Shown: in pieces, positions 7,262-13,936 of the stretch
Numbering within the stretch: the stretch's first letter is position 1
Layout: each line of letters begins with the position of its first letter
Source of the DNA: a virus
Length of the DNA: 37,933 bases
Reading direction: 5' to 3' (one strand)
IMG/VR virus record: IMGVR_UViG_3300013111_000348
Location: 1 to 37,933 of that record
Position numbers and translations under genes: made by a program
Notes under the pieces: model-generated
Seen by the model: only the letters and a program-made list of their open reading frames with translations
The model's database searches: none
What the model was told of the DNA's origin: nothing

Positions 7262-7464
7262 AATTAACTAAAGACAGAGCAGTAATGTTAGAAGCCGCAA
7301 CGAACGCTTTATACCAACTTACGGACTGCCTAATGGAACTTGAATTAGGTAGAAACCGTGAGGGTATGAATATCAATAGAGCAAACCTTGGTATCTGCTT
7401 ATGCAGTGCCAAAATCAAAAGACTGCTACGGGAGGAAAAAGAAGTAGCCACAAAAAGAGCATAA
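7258..7464 (+). CDS. Small early protein (68 aa), unknown
   Basis: Starts in an ATGA overlap with the stop of the preceding gene, suggesting coupled translation. Sixty-eight residues, helical, with MLEAATNALYQLTDCLMELELG in the N-terminal half and a basic tail (KIKRLLREEKEVATKRA). Two Cys (ICLC) lie near the C-terminus. No recognised domain. Confidence 0.7.
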   Translation: MKLTKDRAVMLEAATNALYQLTDCLMELELGRNREGMNINRANLGICLCSAKIKRLLREEKEVATKRA

Positions 7465-7499
7465 CAAACAATCAAACAAACCGCAAAGGAAAACAAAAA

Positions 7500-8183
7500 A
7501 TGAATACATTAAAAACCTTATTAGTAAAAAGAGCCGTATCAAGAGCCAGAAACTTCAGCGAAAGTTACAGAAATGCAACGGCAGTGTCCGCGATTCTTGA
7601 CGCATTCGATACAGCCGGCGAAAGCTGGCTAAAACAGGCCAATTCTGTAGCTCGCATGAAATCAAGCAGTCACTTTATCATTGGCTTTACCACCAACCTT
7701 GTATTTAGATGTATGGTGCTTGAAACGGTTGAAGCCTGTAAGAAAGGCGGCACAAGCAGTTCAGCCTTAATACAAAAGAAAAAAGACCTGGCTGAAGCGG
7801 AAGCTGACGGCGACACAGAACTATATAATCTCATAAGAGATGATATCGATTTCCTAGAAAAAGCGTCCGATCAGTATGATGGGGGCGAGTATGAAAGCGA
7901 CTCACTTCCCAACGATAAAGACGTACTCATAGCAAATATCGAGTCCTTCGAAAAAGGGGCTAGATACTTATTCCATAACCTAACTAACAGAGGTAAATCA
8001 TTAGAATTTGAAGTTTCATCACGGATCATAGAAGAACGTGAAGATGGCTCACGAAGCTATGCACCGATACACTCCATTACTGAAGCCATTGAGGTTGCAG
8101 AAAGCGATAGCAAAGAGTTTGCTAATCGGTCCGCACAGGACGCGATAGCAGCAGCCGCATTATTCAAACACATGGAAGCCTAA
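7500..8183 (+). CDS. Early protein of unknown function (227 aa)
   Basis: I choose the ATG at 7500 (MNTLKTLLVKRAVSR), preceded by AAAGGAAAAC; an upstream start would run through the previous gene. The protein is 227 aa, mixed charge and mostly helical. It has an acidic middle (KKKDLAEAEADGDTELY; DQYDGGEYESDSLPNDKD) and an Ala-rich C-terminus. No catalytic motif or membrane span. A rho-independent terminator follows 12 bases after its stop, so it ends the first early transcription unit after ssb. It could be abundant, given its dedicated terminator, but function is unknown. Confidence 0.75.
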   Translation: MNTLKTLLVKRAVSRARNFSESYRNATAVSAILDAFDTAGESWLKQANSVARMKSSSHFIIGFTTNLVFRCMVLETVEACKKGGTSSSALIQKKKDLAEAEADGDTELYNLIRDDIDFLEKASDQYDGGEYESDSLPNDKDVLIANIESFEKGARYLFHNLTNRGKSLEFEVSSRIIEEREDGSRSYAPIHSITEAIEVAESDSKEFANRSAQDAIAAAALFKHMEA

Positions 8184-8195
8184 TAACTAAACTGA

Positions 8196-8228
8196 CCCTC
8201 ATGACCTAATAAGTCGTGAGGGTTTTTT
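8196..8228 (+). terminator. Rho-independent terminator
   Basis: CCCTCATGAC (8196-8205) and GTCGTGAGGG (8213-8222) form a 10-bp stem with one T-G pair and a 7-base loop, followed by six T residues. It ends the 6.8-8.2 kb gene group. Confidence 0.92.
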
Positions 8229-8249
8229 ATTGACCGCCCTATTCACCCC

Positions 8250-8275
8250 GGGTGGACTTAATGGGGTGGACTTAA
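8250..8275. promoter_or_regulatory. Tandem 12-bp direct repeat upstream of the polymerase operon
   Basis: GGGTGGACTTAA occurs at 8250-8261 and 8264-8275 (14-base spacing), in the short gap between a terminator and the gene at 8294. The place where a new promoter is needed, and the near-helical-turn spacing, suggest an operator or activator site for the replication operon. Confidence 0.5.
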
Positions 8276-8293
8276 ACTTAGAGGAAAACTAAA

Positions 8294-8632
8294 TTGAAAA
8301 AACTAGCTTACATTTCAGAAACACCGATGACTCAAGCAATGAAAGACTTAGCGAGACAACGGTTAAACATGGACTTGGTAGAAGTACAAGGTATTGGTCC
8401 TTTCTCACCAGCCGAAGAAGCTGTACAAAAACTAAATGCGTTCGATAAAGAGTGTCGTGCTGTTGCATTGGATGACCCATCTCTAGTGAAAGATTTTAGT
8501 ACCGGTACAACTAAATTTTCTATCGCTATATTCAAAACCGAAAACATCGGGGGCGAAGGTGAAGAACCGGTTAAAAACTTAACGGGATTGCGCTTTTACA
8601 CGCGTGATGGTGACTCCTTAGACATGAGCTGA
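8294..8632 (+). CDS. Early protein of unknown function (112 aa), TTG start
   Basis: The frame opens at TTG (8294), seven bases after a GAGGA site. The first residues MKKLAYISETPMTQAM look genuinely coding, so TTG is preferred over the later ATGs. The protein is 112 aa: a helical N-terminal half, then a beta-rich half (TTKFSIAIFKTENIGGEGEEP, GLRFYTRDGDSLDMS). No motif recognised. It lies 83 bases upstream of DNA polymerase and downstream of the 12-bp repeats, so it probably shares the polymerase transcript. Confidence 0.65.
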   Translation: MKKLAYISETPMTQAMKDLARQRLNMDLVEVQGIGPFSPAEEAVQKLNAFDKECRAVALDDPSLVKDFSTGTTKFSIAIFKTENIGGEGEEPVKNLTGLRFYTRDGDSLDMS

Positions 8633-8715
8633 TAGTAATTAATGGGGTACACAAGGACGTGAACAGCCCCTATTTACCAATACGTTAATCTATACAATTA
8701 CTACGAGGATTATGC

Positions 8716-10491
8716 ATGGACAAAATATTTATAGATTTCGAAACTTACTACGATAAACAGTTTAGCTTATCTAAAATGACTACCATTGAATACGTAAGGG
8801 ATGAACGATTTAAAGTGTTAGGTATAGCTATACAAAAGAACGAAGAAGAACCCTACTACATCGAGGGTGATAAACTGCCTAACTACGACTGGTCGAATAG
8901 CGAAGTGATTGCCCATAATATGTTATTCGACGGCATGGTATTAACTCAACACTATGGTATTAAGGCTAAAAGGTGGACGTGTACCGTCGCATTAAGTAGG
9001 GCAATGGTTCCCGTAAAAGACCACAGACTAGGAAGATTAGCTACGTTATTAAACTTAGGTAAAAAAGGAAACGCACTAGTACAAGGTGCAACTCAATCAA
9101 GTGCTGAACTAGCTGAATACGCTATCAACGACGTAGTCATAGCAAAGAAATTATACGACCTTTTAATTGGTTCTATACCTGAGCGTGAACGAGAGGTAAT
9201 CCACATTACTCAACGTTGGGGTATAGAGCCTCTACTCCAAATTGATAAACATCGGATGGAAGCCTGCTTAATTGACGCTATCGACGAACGACAAGTGTTA
9301 ATTGAAGCTAGTGGGGTTGAAGAAAGTGTATTAGTCAGCAACCAAAAGTTCGAACGGATGTTAATAGACAAAGGTATAGAAGTTCCAACCAAGTTAAACC
9401 CCGACGGTTCATGGATAAAGACCGCATTAAGTAAAGGTGACCCTGAGTTCTGGGCATCTATGGCTAAACAACCGCAGTATTACCACATATTTGCTGGAAG
9501 ATTAGCTGCTAAATCAAATATATCTATTACTAGACCTAAAAAACTACTAGCCGTTGCTAAATGTAGCGACGATAGCCGATTACCGATGCCCTTAAAGTAT
9601 TATGGGGCCCATACCGGTCGATGGAGCGGCACGGATGGGTATAATGTACAGAACCTCCCCCGAGGATCTGAGATAAGAAAAAGTATAATCGCGCCAAAAG
9701 ACCATGTGATTATCGCGGTTGATAGCGCTCAAATCGAACTAAGGATAAACGCTTGGTGGAGTGACGAACTTGAAGCTCTAGAACTATTAAAAAACGGGAC
9801 GGATTTATACGTAGCTACGGCTGCTACCTATTTCGGCAAACCTCCTGAAGATATAAATGCAGATGGACGACAACTTGGAAAAGTAATGGTACTAGCCTGT
9901 GGGTACGGTATGGGGTGGAAGAAATTCCAAGGCTATATTGCTACAGGTCCGCTCAACATGGAACCTTTACTACTGAGTGATCAAGAGTCTCAAGATGTTA
10001 TAAAAGCGTACAGAACAAAATTCCCTTATATCGCATCGTCATGGCAACGTACTAATAACCATATACGAACCATGTACGCGATGATCGAGGGTAAATGCGA
10101 TTCATACAAGTGTATAGAATTTCACAAAGAACGATTACGTTTACCTAACGGTATGCACATCTGGTACCCCTGCTTAGACTCTAGTGACGAAGGGGGTCAA
10201 TGGTCTTTCGGATACGGCAAAACCAAATCCCATATTTACGGTGCCAGACTGCAAGAGAACATCGTTCAGGGCCTAGCACGGGTGGCGATTAGTGATCAGC
10301 TACTAGAGATAGAAAAGTACGGTATCAAGACTGTTGGTAGTACGCATGATGAGATCATTGCGGTAGCGCACGAGTCGGAAGCTGATGCAGCGCTCGATGT
10401 CATGCTCGGCGCCATGCGTGCTTCTCCCGACTGGGCGCCCGACCTACCTCTAGATGCTAAGGGCGACTACGACCGCTGTTACTCCAAGTAA
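8716..10491 (+). CDS. polA: Family A DNA polymerase with 3'-5' exonuclease
   Basis: A 591-aa replicative polymerase of the PolA/T7 type. The N-terminal DnaQ-like proofreading domain has D7/E9 (FIDFET), D72 (HNMLFDG) and the Exo III pair Y135/D139 (YAINDV). The polymerase half shows the AHTGRWSGT...VQNLPR segment (298-316), motif A DSAQIELR (D336), motif B/O-helix R385-x3-K389 followed by GYGMG, and motif C STHDE (H544-D545-E546). Counting from K389 (E. coli K758), the residue at the E. coli F762 site is Leu393, while Phe or Tyr is usual in cellular and T7 enzymes; leucine here is a known variant in marine viral PolA. There is no 5' nuclease domain. It starts the block of core replication genes and is directly followed by the origin-like repeat region. 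Confidence 0.96.
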   Translation: MDKIFIDFETYYDKQFSLSKMTTIEYVRDERFKVLGIAIQKNEEEPYYIEGDKLPNYDWSNSEVIAHNMLFDGMVLTQHYGIKAKRWTCTVALSRAMVPVKDHRLGRLATLLNLGKKGNALVQGATQSSAELAEYAINDVVIAKKLYDLLIGSIPEREREVIHITQRWGIEPLLQIDKHRMEACLIDAIDERQVLIEASGVEESVLVSNQKFERMLIDKGIEVPTKLNPDGSWIKTALSKGDPEFWASMAKQPQYYHIFAGRLAAKSNISITRPKKLLAVAKCSDDSRLPMPLKYYGAHTGRWSGTDGYNVQNLPRGSEIRKSIIAPKDHVIIAVDSAQIELRINAWWSDELEALELLKNGTDLYVATAATYFGKPPEDINADGRQLGKVMVLACGYGMGWKKFQGYIATGPLNMEPLLLSDQESQDVIKAYRTKFPYIASSWQRTNNHIRTMYAMIEGKCDSYKCIEFHKERLRLPNGMHIWYPCLDSSDEGGQWSFGYGKTKSHIYGARLQENIVQGLARVAISDQLLEIEKYGIKTVGSTHDEIIAVAHESEADAALDVMLGAMRASPDWAPDLPLDAKGDYDRCYSK

Positions 10492-10510
10492 TTACCAGCC
10501 CGAAACCTGG

Positions 10511-10568
10511 TCATTTGAAGCGGCACCAAAACCTAAATGGGGCTGCCAATTTGGTGCCGCTCAAATGA
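10511..10568. repeat. 19-bp inverted repeat with one bulge, downstream of polymerase
   Basis: 10511-10530 (TCATTTGAAGCGGCACCAAA) pairs with 10550-10568 (TTTGGTGCCGCTCAAATGA), leaving one unpaired A. The loop is 19 bases and contains TGGGGCTGCC. It starts 20 bases after the polymerase stop and could act as a transcript-ending or processing hairpin. It carries the GGCACC word of the origin-like block. Confidence 0.85.
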
Positions 10569-10714
10569 CACTTATTTTCATTTTGGCACCAAAAACCCAG
10601 AAAACGAAATTCTTGCCGTAAAAAGTGGGACGATTAGGGCAAAAGTGGGACGATCGTCCACCTTTCTGCCACCCAAAAAGCCGCTTTTTTGCCTTTAAAA
10701 ACAATCAGTTACAC

Positions 10715-10865
10715 GCAATCGTCCCGATCGTCCCACTTATTTCGATGTTAGCACAGGTAAATGGTGCCATGGTGCCTAGGCACCACAACCAAACAGGCAC
10801 CATGGTGCCTAGGCACCTTTTACTCCTTTAATACTTAAAATAAGTGGGACGATCGGGACGATTGC
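10715..10865. repeat. 28-bp perfect inverted repeat (inner shell)
   Basis: 10715-10742 (GCAATCGTCCCGATCG...TTATTT) is the exact reverse complement of 10838-10865. Each arm contains two copies of the ATCGTCCC/GGGACGAT word nine bases apart, like tandem iterons. Confidence 0.9.
10763..10817. repeat. Core of overlapping 14-bp palindromes
   Basis: GGTGCCTAGGCACC is a perfect palindrome present at 10771-10784 and 10804-10817. The second copy overlaps GGCACCATGGTGCC (another perfect palindrome, 10796-10809), and the first is preceded by GGTGCCAT. CCATGGTGCCTAGGCACC is thus directly repeated 33 bases apart, about three helical turns, so both would face the same side of the DNA. Confidence 0.9.
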
Positions 10866-11079
10866 ACATATTACCCATGTAAATCAAAGACTTATGACCC
10901 AAAAAAGAGTGGCAGAAAGGTGGCAGAAAGGTGGACGATCGGGACGATTTGCCCAAAAAACACCAAAAATCTAAGTTCTTGGTGCCAAAACGTAAAAATG
11001 TGGCATTTTAGCGGCACCAAAAATAGCAGCCCCAAATTGCCTATCTTATATAATAATTTTTAACCTCAACGGAGTAAAA

Positions 11080-11367
11080 ATGACCCAAACCACCAAGCAG
11101 ATTCAACGCAACATAGAGCTAAGAAAGAAAGAAGTTTTATGGGAAACAGAAGATAGATCGGAACGACTAAACTTACGCCTAGAGCCCACCCTCTTAACAC
11201 AGCTGCGTCACACTGCAGCAGAACAACAACGTTCGCTCAACTCACTCATAAGAGATTCCATAATCCACCTCATAAAAAGCCATAACGCGCAACCCTTACC
11301 CTCACCCGGAACACCGCCTCCGGCCACCTCACCACCCAAAGTGGCACCAACTGGGGGTAAAACATGA
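11080..11367 (+). CDS. Ribbon-helix-helix DNA-binding protein (95 aa)
   Basis: Residues about 27-67 (RLNLRLEPTLLTQLRHTAAE, SLNSLIRDSIIHLI) fit an Arc/MetJ/CopG-type ribbon-helix-helix: one beta strand of alternating residues followed by two helices, dimeric and inserting the strand into the major groove. A Pro/Thr-rich disordered tail (LPSPGTPPPATSPPKVAPTGG) ends the protein. A GGAG site lies at normal distance. It is the first gene after the origin-like repeat block, making that block its most likely target: autoregulation or origin binding. The exact fold is inferred from pattern, not searched. Confidence 0.7.
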   Translation: MTQTTKQIQRNIELRKKEVLWETEDRSERLNLRLEPTLLTQLRHTAAEQQRSLNSLIRDSIIHLIKSHNAQPLPSPGTPPPATSPPKVAPTGGKT

Positions 11368-11576
11368 CTGTAGAAATGCAAATAGCCCTATTAATTGTAT
11401 TAATAGCCCTAGTAATTATATGGGCTATAGGAAAACACTCAGGTTACGAGGAAGGATTCGAAGAAGGTTGCCGAGCCGCTATAAGCAAAGCAATCGATGA
11501 AGGATGGATAGTCGGAACCGTGAGCAAAGAAGGATTCAAATTATCATCAACGAAAAACAATGAACCTAATGACTAA
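11364..11576 (+). CDS. Single-span membrane protein (70 aa)
   Basis: An ATGA overlap joins it to the RHH gene. Residues about 6-23 (IALLIVLIALVIIWAIG) form one membrane segment, followed by a Gly/Glu-rich stretch (SGYEEGFEEGCRAAISKAI) and a polar tail. The orientation is probably N-out with the C-terminal domain in the cytoplasm (inference). Small membrane proteins of this kind are common in phage early regions, sometimes acting in exclusion or host takeover. No family recognised. Confidence 0.7.
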   Translation: MTVEMQIALLIVLIALVIIWAIGKHSGYEEGFEEGCRAAISKAIDEGWIVGTVSKEGFKLSSTKNNEPND

Positions 11577-11733
11577 CGAAACCTTTCAAGAGAAAAAACT
11601 ACGTAAACAAATTGAAGCGGACGACCGTGCGCGCATGCAGCGGCAGGACCAACGTGCCACGGCCGGCACCATGGCACCCACCCCCAAGCAAGGCAAAGAT
11701 AATGCAAGAAAAAAGAATAATATGGATTGTTGA
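11569..11733 (+). CDS. Small basic protein (54 aa) overlapping both neighbours
   Basis: ATG at 11569 (AATGACTAA junction with the previous stop), TGA at 11731-11733. MTNETFQEKKLRKQIEAD... is strongly charged: an Arg/Gln-rich middle (RARMQRQDQRA), then Pro/Lys-rich. Its DNA at about 11617-11695 is clearly more GC-rich than its surroundings and includes GGCACCATGG, the word repeated in the origin-like block. It overlaps the next gene by 32 bases. It may be genuine through stop/start coupling, or the stretch may be mainly a site. Confidence 0.45.
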   Translation: MTNETFQEKKLRKQIEADDRARMQRQDQRATAGTMAPTPKQGKDNARKKNNMDC

Positions 11734-11908
11734 ATGGGTAGTTTCTGATGAAGAACTACAGTTTATAACCGCACACTCAACTAAGCATCGAGCCCAACAA
11801 GCCGCCACACTCTACAAGAAACGAAAATACGGTAGCGAAATCGGGAAAGGAAAAGATAAATACCTAGTATCAGCAATAACATTAGACCCCACAATGGAGG
11901 AAATATGA
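11702..11908 (+). CDS. Small protein of unknown function (68 aa)
   Basis: I start it at the ATG at 11702 (MQEKRIIWIVEWVV). Upstream in-frame codons translate the GC-rich patch into an Arg/Pro string that looks non-coding in this frame. It has a beta-like N-terminus and a helical basic centre (STKHRAQQAATLYKKRKYG), in a layout seen in several small proteins of this phage (compare 26640 and 26958). It ends in an ATGA junction. Confidence 0.6.
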   Translation: MQEKRIIWIVEWVVSDEELQFITAHSTKHRAQQAATLYKKRKYGSEIGKGKDKYLVSAITLDPTMEEI

Positions 11909-11979
11909 AACAAGATACCATCGACACCATAATGATCGCATCATTCGTAGCCTTACTATATTGGCTATTCATACCGTGA
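11905..11979 (+). CDS. Tiny membrane peptide (24 aa)
   Basis: ATG at 11905 in an ATGA junction with the previous stop, and a TGA at 11977-11979 that overlaps the GTG start of the next gene. The peptide MKQDTIDTIMIASFVALLYW... is a short polar head plus one hydrophobic stretch. A GGAGG site (11897-11901) precedes it. The exact stop/start packing on both sides is the main support. Confidence 0.5.
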   Translation: MKQDTIDTIMIASFVALLYWLFIP

Positions 11980-12179
11980 ACCCCTACACACTAGAACCCG
12001 AACCTATAAGGTGGACAATCAGTTTCAAAAACGATAACGAATCCACGATACGTAACAAAATACACACAGTAATGTGTGACGAAAATCGAGACAAAGTCCT
12101 AAGCGCCGAACGTCTAGGGCTAACGATCGAACAATTAGACTACTGTATAGCGAGATACAACATATGGATACCGAAATAG
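11976..12179 (+). CDS. Small protein with HTH-like C-terminus (67 aa), GTG start
   Basis: GTG at 11976 overlaps the stop of the preceding peptide gene (GTGA), which is preferred over a TTG five codons upstream. The C-terminal segment (LSAERLGLTIEQLDYCIARY) reads like a helix-turn-helix recognition pair. The N-terminal half is beta-like (PIRWTISFKND). It overlaps the next gene by 16 bases. Regulatory function is an inference from the pattern. Confidence 0.55.
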   Translation: MNPYTLEPEPIRWTISFKNDNESTIRNKIHTVMCDENRDKVLSAERLGLTIEQLDYCIARYNIWIPK

Positions 12180-12355
12180 ATAAAACTGAATACGAAAGTA
12201 ACGCGAAGAACTACGACCTAAAAAACCCTATCTTCAGAGCTGGTTACAGATACGCCTTACTAGAAGTAGTAAATGCACTCGATAAAATGAAAAACGAATG
12301 CTTCACGATAAGCTATAACCACGAAAAAGGAAAGCTAAATGGCCCAAATAGCTGA
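12164..12355 (+). CDS. Small protein of unknown function (63 aa)
   Basis: Starts inside the end of the previous gene and ends 17 bases into the next one. The 63 residues are acidic at the start (MDTEIDKTEYESNAKNYD), then helical (FRAGYRYALLEVVNALDKM). No motif recognised. Overlapping position on both sides suggests a co-transcribed, coupled accessory gene. Confidence 0.6.
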   Translation: MDTEIDKTEYESNAKNYDLKNPIFRAGYRYALLEVVNALDKMKNECFTISYNHEKGKLNGPNS

Positions 12356-13130
12356 TACTACGCAAAACTTAGAACTACTGGTATTCCGTAAGCTAAAATT
12401 ATGGACCAGAGGGGAGCTAGCCGACGCCATAAACTCCAACGTAGCTACACTCAAGAAATACGAAACCTGCACAAAAGACGTTAACCCAATTGTCCGAGAC
12501 CGCATACAGCAAGCCCTAGGCGTTCAATTCCGTGGCAACCATATACCTGAATCGGAATGGATCGATATAAGTAACCCACCAAAGCCTCACGAAGGCGCGG
12601 AAGTAGGTTGGTTCCTACAAGAAGTATACAACGAGTTCGATGGCAAGAATGCCGGACATCACAAAGGTACAGCTAAAGAACGAAGAAACACAGCAAATTG
12701 GCGTCACCATAAATTAGGCACCGTTACAGGTATACCCCGCAAAACACTACAAATATGGTTCGAACGCTATTTAAATACAGGGCATACACGAGCCGCCTAC
12801 CAACGAGACGAGCAATACGTTAAAAAACTACGCCTATTCAAAGAAAACCATTACGTAAAAGGCAAAGAACACTGCAACGAGTTATACAAAAAGATTCATC
12901 TCGATAGAATAACACCTATCAAAGCTATACCTAACCAAACCCTACCTTTACCAGAGTCTACGACCGTTTACGCTGATCAAACGATACGCCTAATATCAGA
13001 TCTATCACGTTTAATTATAAGGTTAGAAAAAGCCCCAATCACAGAATATAAGATAATTGAAACTCACATAAACGAAATACATAACGAATTAACCGCCCAC
13101 AATAACCACTTACTAGGGAGTAATAAATGA
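12339..13130 (+). CDS. Two-HTH DNA-binding protein (263 aa)
   Basis: Residues about 14-60 (FRKLKLWTRGELADAINSNV, ATLKKYETC) resemble an XRE-type helix-turn-helix. A second HTH-like unit lies at about 122-145 (GTVTGIPRKTLQIWFERYL), followed by a basic helix (KKLRLFKENHYVKGKEHC). The C-terminal 60 residues are helical (IRLISDLSRLIIRLEKAPI) and could oligomerise. Two DNA-reading heads suit a repressor, an activator or an origin/partition-type binder of inverted repeats such as those at 10.5-11 kb. AAGGAAA precedes the start, and its stop overlaps the next start (ATGA). I do not recognise the full-length family. Confidence 0.6.
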   Translation: MAQIADTTQNLELLVFRKLKLWTRGELADAINSNVATLKKYETCTKDVNPIVRDRIQQALGVQFRGNHIPESEWIDISNPPKPHEGAEVGWFLQEVYNEFDGKNAGHHKGTAKERRNTANWRHHKLGTVTGIPRKTLQIWFERYLNTGHTRAAYQRDEQYVKKLRLFKENHYVKGKEHCNELYKKIHLDRITPIKAIPNQTLPLPESTTVYADQTIRLISDLSRLIIRLEKAPITEYKIIETHINEIHNELTAHNNHLLGSNK

Positions 13131-13435
13131 ATAGTCAATTCAGCTTTTCCATTTCATCGGATTTATTAACTAAGGCACACAACTACGCTAAAAAACACGG
13201 TCTCAGCCTCAGTCACATAATACGTGAGCACCTACTTTCAATTACGACCTTAGAAAAACTAATGGACAGTACTACTTTTGATCTGTACACATACTACGAC
13301 GAAAGTAAACCGATTACGTTAAAGCCTAACAGCTGGTGCCGCGTATGTGACGAAGCCGTCCAAGCTTACGTACTTCCAGACAACACCAACGACCCCAAAT
13401 GCACTAATTGCCACAACTACGTGATACATCCATGA
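13127..13435 (+). CDS. RHH-like protein with a C-terminal zinc ribbon (102 aa)
   Basis: Residues 5-40 (FSFSISSDLLTKAHNYAKK, LSLSHIIREHLLSI) fit a ribbon-helix-helix unit. The C-terminus carries two CxxC knuckles, C71-x2-C74 and C92-x2-C95, spaced 17 residues apart as in a zinc ribbon. A strong AGGGAG site sits upstream, and the start overlaps the previous stop by ATGA. Fusion of RHH with a zinc ribbon suggests a DNA- or RNA polymerase-contacting regulator (inference). Confidence 0.65.
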   Translation: MNSQFSFSISSDLLTKAHNYAKKHGLSLSHIIREHLLSITTLEKLMDSTTFDLYTYYDESKPITLKPNSWCRVCDEAVQAYVLPDNTNDPKCTNCHNYVIHP

Positions 13436-13635
13436 TCGAGGACACAGAATTGGACCAAGAAGAAATTGAAGTAAGAACAGATCGTTTACAAATCCAAATA
13501 GAACCTTCTTTACTAGACCTAACGCGCCAAGTAGCAGGTAACAGAAATATCAGTACCGGCGCATTCACCCGCTTCGCTCTTATACGTGCGATACACGACC
13601 TGAGCGGCACCATATGGAAACCTAAAAATGACTGA
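13432..13635 (+). CDS. Ribbon-helix-helix-like protein (67 aa)
   Basis: I start at ATG 13432 (MIEDTELDQEEIE), which overlaps the previous stop as ATGA; eight upstream codons belong to the preceding gene in another frame. An acidic leader is followed by RLQIQIEPSLLDLTRQVAG and STGAFTRFALIRAIHDL, a strand plus two helices typical of small RHH proteins. It is the third RHH-like protein within 2.6 kb. Confidence 0.65.
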   Translation: MIEDTELDQEEIEVRTDRLQIQIEPSLLDLTRQVAGNRNISTGAFTRFALIRAIHDLSGTIWKPKND

Positions 13636-13933
13636 ATCACCAGACCTAACAAAGTGTACCGATCTAACTAAATACCTACAATCCGCATACACAGATAATG
13701 ACACACTCATAGTGGATGTATGGGGCCCCGACATGGTAATGCATTATGCGAAACAAACATTTGAGACTAACTTCACCAGAGATGAGGCTAACAAGGTCCT
13801 AAACAGCATAGTAGCTCAATTCCCTGAGGGAGGATTCCTGCCTATTAACCCTGAGATACTAGCAATGGTCGATCAGGAAATCATAAAAATACCCGACACT
13901 GTAAATAACGAACTAAAACCCGCCAAGGATTAA
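13628..13933 (+). CDS. Small acidic protein (101 aa), unknown
   Basis: Begins eight bases before the preceding stop and ends three bases before the MoxR ATPase start, so it is probably co-translated with that pair. It is a 101-aa alpha/beta-looking chain (NDTLIVDVWGPDMVMHYAKQ; ANKVLNSIVAQFPEGGFLPI). No catalytic or metal motif. It could be an adaptor or immunity-like partner for the downstream MoxR/VWA genes, based on position only. Confidence 0.65.
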   Translation: MTESPDLTKCTDLTKYLQSAYTDNDTLIVDVWGPDMVMHYAKQTFETNFTRDEANKVLNSIVAQFPEGGFLPINPEILAMVDQEIIKIPDTVNNELKPAKD

Positions 13934-13936
13934 ATC

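Larger units (their letters stand above)
10651..10941. repeat. 22-bp perfect inverted repeat (middle shell of the block)
   Basis: The left arm 10651-10672 (CGATCGTCCACC...TGCCAC) is the exact reverse complement of the right arm 10920-10941. The right side also carries a tandem duplication of GTGGCAGAAAG (10909-10919, 10920-10930). Confidence 0.9.
10492..11079. other. 588-bp non-coding block of nested inverted repeats, candidate replication origin
   Basis: No credible gene lies here. Instead there are three nested, roughly concentric perfect inverted repeats: 10581-10592 with 10979-10990 (12 bp), 10651-10672 with 10920-10941 (22 bp), and 10715-10742 with 10838-10865 (28 bp). All are centred near 10,786-10,796 on a pair of overlapping GGTGCC palindromes. 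Two short words recur throughout: GGGACGAT (or its complement ATCGTCCC), about eight times with one-base variants, and GGCACC/GGTGCC, about ten times. An AT-rich TATAATAAT tract closes the block at 11049-11057. Iteron-like words, dyad symmetry, an AT-rich edge and the position next to DNA polymerase fit an origin. A large operator array for the neighbouring RHH/HTH genes is the alternative. Confidence 0.6.

Noticed and set aside
10625-10831. 68-codon plus-strand frame inside the origin-like block
   Set aside because: It reads through the inverted repeats from a GTG without a ribosome binding site, and the product simply translates palindromes (for example, two MVPRH strings). The DNA is better explained as a repeat region.
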